Shown in pieces: positions 53,686 through 54,305 of a DNA stretch of 54,305 nt. This DNA comes from Saprospiraceae bacterium (GTDB lineage Bacteria > Bacteroidota > Bacteroidia > Chitinophagales > Saprospiraceae), in NCBI GenBank assembly GCA_020627785.1, contig JAHDGF010000005.1, positions 1 through 54,305 on the forward strand, in the 5' to 3' direction. Position 1 is the first letter of the stretch. Every line of letters starts with the position of its first letter. A model generated the notes under the pieces. That model did not search any database. It saw nothing but the letters and a program-made list of their open reading frames with translations, and was not told where the DNA came from. Position numbers and translations under genes: made by a program.

Positions 53686-53712
53686 CAGTCAAATTTGGTC
53701 AGAACCAACAGA

Positions 53713-54305
53713 ATGAGTGATACAGCAATTTTTAGCGCCCTAACAAATAAAACCAAGGCAATATCTATAACCGGTCTCGGATATGTAGGTTTACCTCTCG
53801 CTTTGGAATTTGCCAAACATTTTAAGGTTATCGGTTTAGACATCAATGATGAAAGAATTCAATTGATGAAAAAATCTATAGATCCTAGCAATGAGTTAGA
53901 ATCGTCAGCCTTTAATAATACAGATATAGAATTCACCTCTAATCCAGATGATTTAGCGGGTGCACATTTTCATATCATCGGAGTACCCACCGATATCGAT
54001 GAACACCGAGTGCCGAATTTGACACCTTTAAAAAAGGCTTCAGAAAACATTGGTAAGATTCTAAAAAAAGGAGATTACATCGTATTCGAAAGTACGGTGT
54101 ACCCAGGGTGTACAGAAGAGGATTGTATTCCTATCATTGAAGAAATTTCGGGACTTAAGGCTGGGGTAGATTTTAAATTCGGATATTCTCCAGAGCGGAT
54201 TAATCCAGGAGATAAGGAAAGAACCCTCACTAAAATATTGAAGATAGTTTCGGGTTGCGATGCAGATGCATTGGCACAGATTTCCAAGGTCTACGGACAC
54301 ATCAT
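53713..54305 (+). CDS. Nucleotide-sugar dehydrogenase (WbpA/TviB-like), cut by the window end
   Basis: Translated by hand from the ATG at 53713; the frame stays open to the right edge, so only the first ~197 residues are visible. The NAD-binding motif is ITGLGYVGLPLALEFAKHF. VFESTVYPGCTEED and GYSPERINPGDKERTLTKI are the signature of UDP-N-acetyl-sugar 6-dehydrogenases (WbpA, TviB, WbpO), unlike the UDP-glucose dehydrogenase at 22-23 kb. It would supply an N-acetylated uronic acid to the polysaccharide of the second locus. The catalytic Cys lies outside the window. Confidence 0.9.
   Translation, partial: MSDTAIFSALTNKTKAISITGLGYVGLPLALEFAKHFKVIGLDINDERIQLMKKSIDPSNELESSAFNNTDIEFTSNPDDLAGAHFHIIGVPTDIDEHRVPNLTPLKKASENIGKILKKGDYIVFESTVYPGCTEEDCIPIIEEISGLKAGVDFKFGYSPERINPGDKERTLTKILKIVSGCDADALAQISKVYGHI

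Overview
The window reads as chromosomal DNA of a Bacteroidota bacterium, probably from the marine Saprospiria/Cytophagia side. This is an inference. The evidence is two proteins with type IX secretion (T9SS) C-terminal sorting domains, an SLBB-type exopolysaccharide exporter, a single-chain 2-oxoacid dehydrogenase E1, promoters of the TTTG-N19-TAnnTTTG type, frequent TTG and GTG starts with little Shine-Dalgarno sequence, and three sulfotransferases. No tRNA, rRNA, CRISPR array, insertion sequence or prophage was seen.

Layout. 1-2.5 kb: the 3' part of a collagen-like surface protein with calcium-loop inserts, then a T9SS-sorted protein. 2.8-12 kb: housekeeping genes (PBP1A; GH3-family adenylating enzyme with a small partner and RecO; fused E1 dehydrogenase with a small partner; HemW). 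12-21 kb: an outer-membrane barrel of the BamA/TamA superfamily, ribosomal proteins L21 and L27 (L27 carries an unusual C-terminal helix-hairpin-helix domain), a membrane acyltransferase, DnaE, and two exported thioredoxin-fold proteins. 21-23.4 kb: Ugd and Uxs, which together make UDP-glucuronate and UDP-xylose. 23.9-25.3 kb: a T9SS-sorted protein with an S74 intramolecular chaperone domain.

25.4-37.6 kb is a glycan island, AT-rich where sampled. It holds three sulfotransferases of different architecture, a 951-residue protein with two glycosyltransferase modules, a GT4, a GT2, a Wzm/Wzt-type ABC exporter and rmlBAC. With ugd/uxs nearby, the simplest reading is an ABC-exported, sulfated surface glycan containing deoxy-sugars and possibly uronic acid or xylose.

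37.6-47.6 kb returns to housekeeping: MurA with Asp in place of the catalytic Cys, a GH113-like hydrolase, PanC, a flippase-like membrane protein, a nucleotidyltransferase, Nif3, a zinc-ribbon coiled-coil protein, a TPR protein, an RlmI-like methyltransferase and an EamA transporter. 47.7-54.3 kb: an OmpA protein with thrombospondin type 3 repeats, a small unknown protein, and the start of a second polysaccharide locus (Wza-like, Wzz-like, and a nucleotide-sugar dehydrogenase cut by the window end).

The most unexpected signal is a 12-base motif, ATTTGCGAAAGC, found exactly five times. It occurs in two sense reading frames, once antisense to a gene and once between genes, so it looks selected as DNA rather than as protein. 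Its core GCGAAAGC is a classic stable DNA mini-hairpin.
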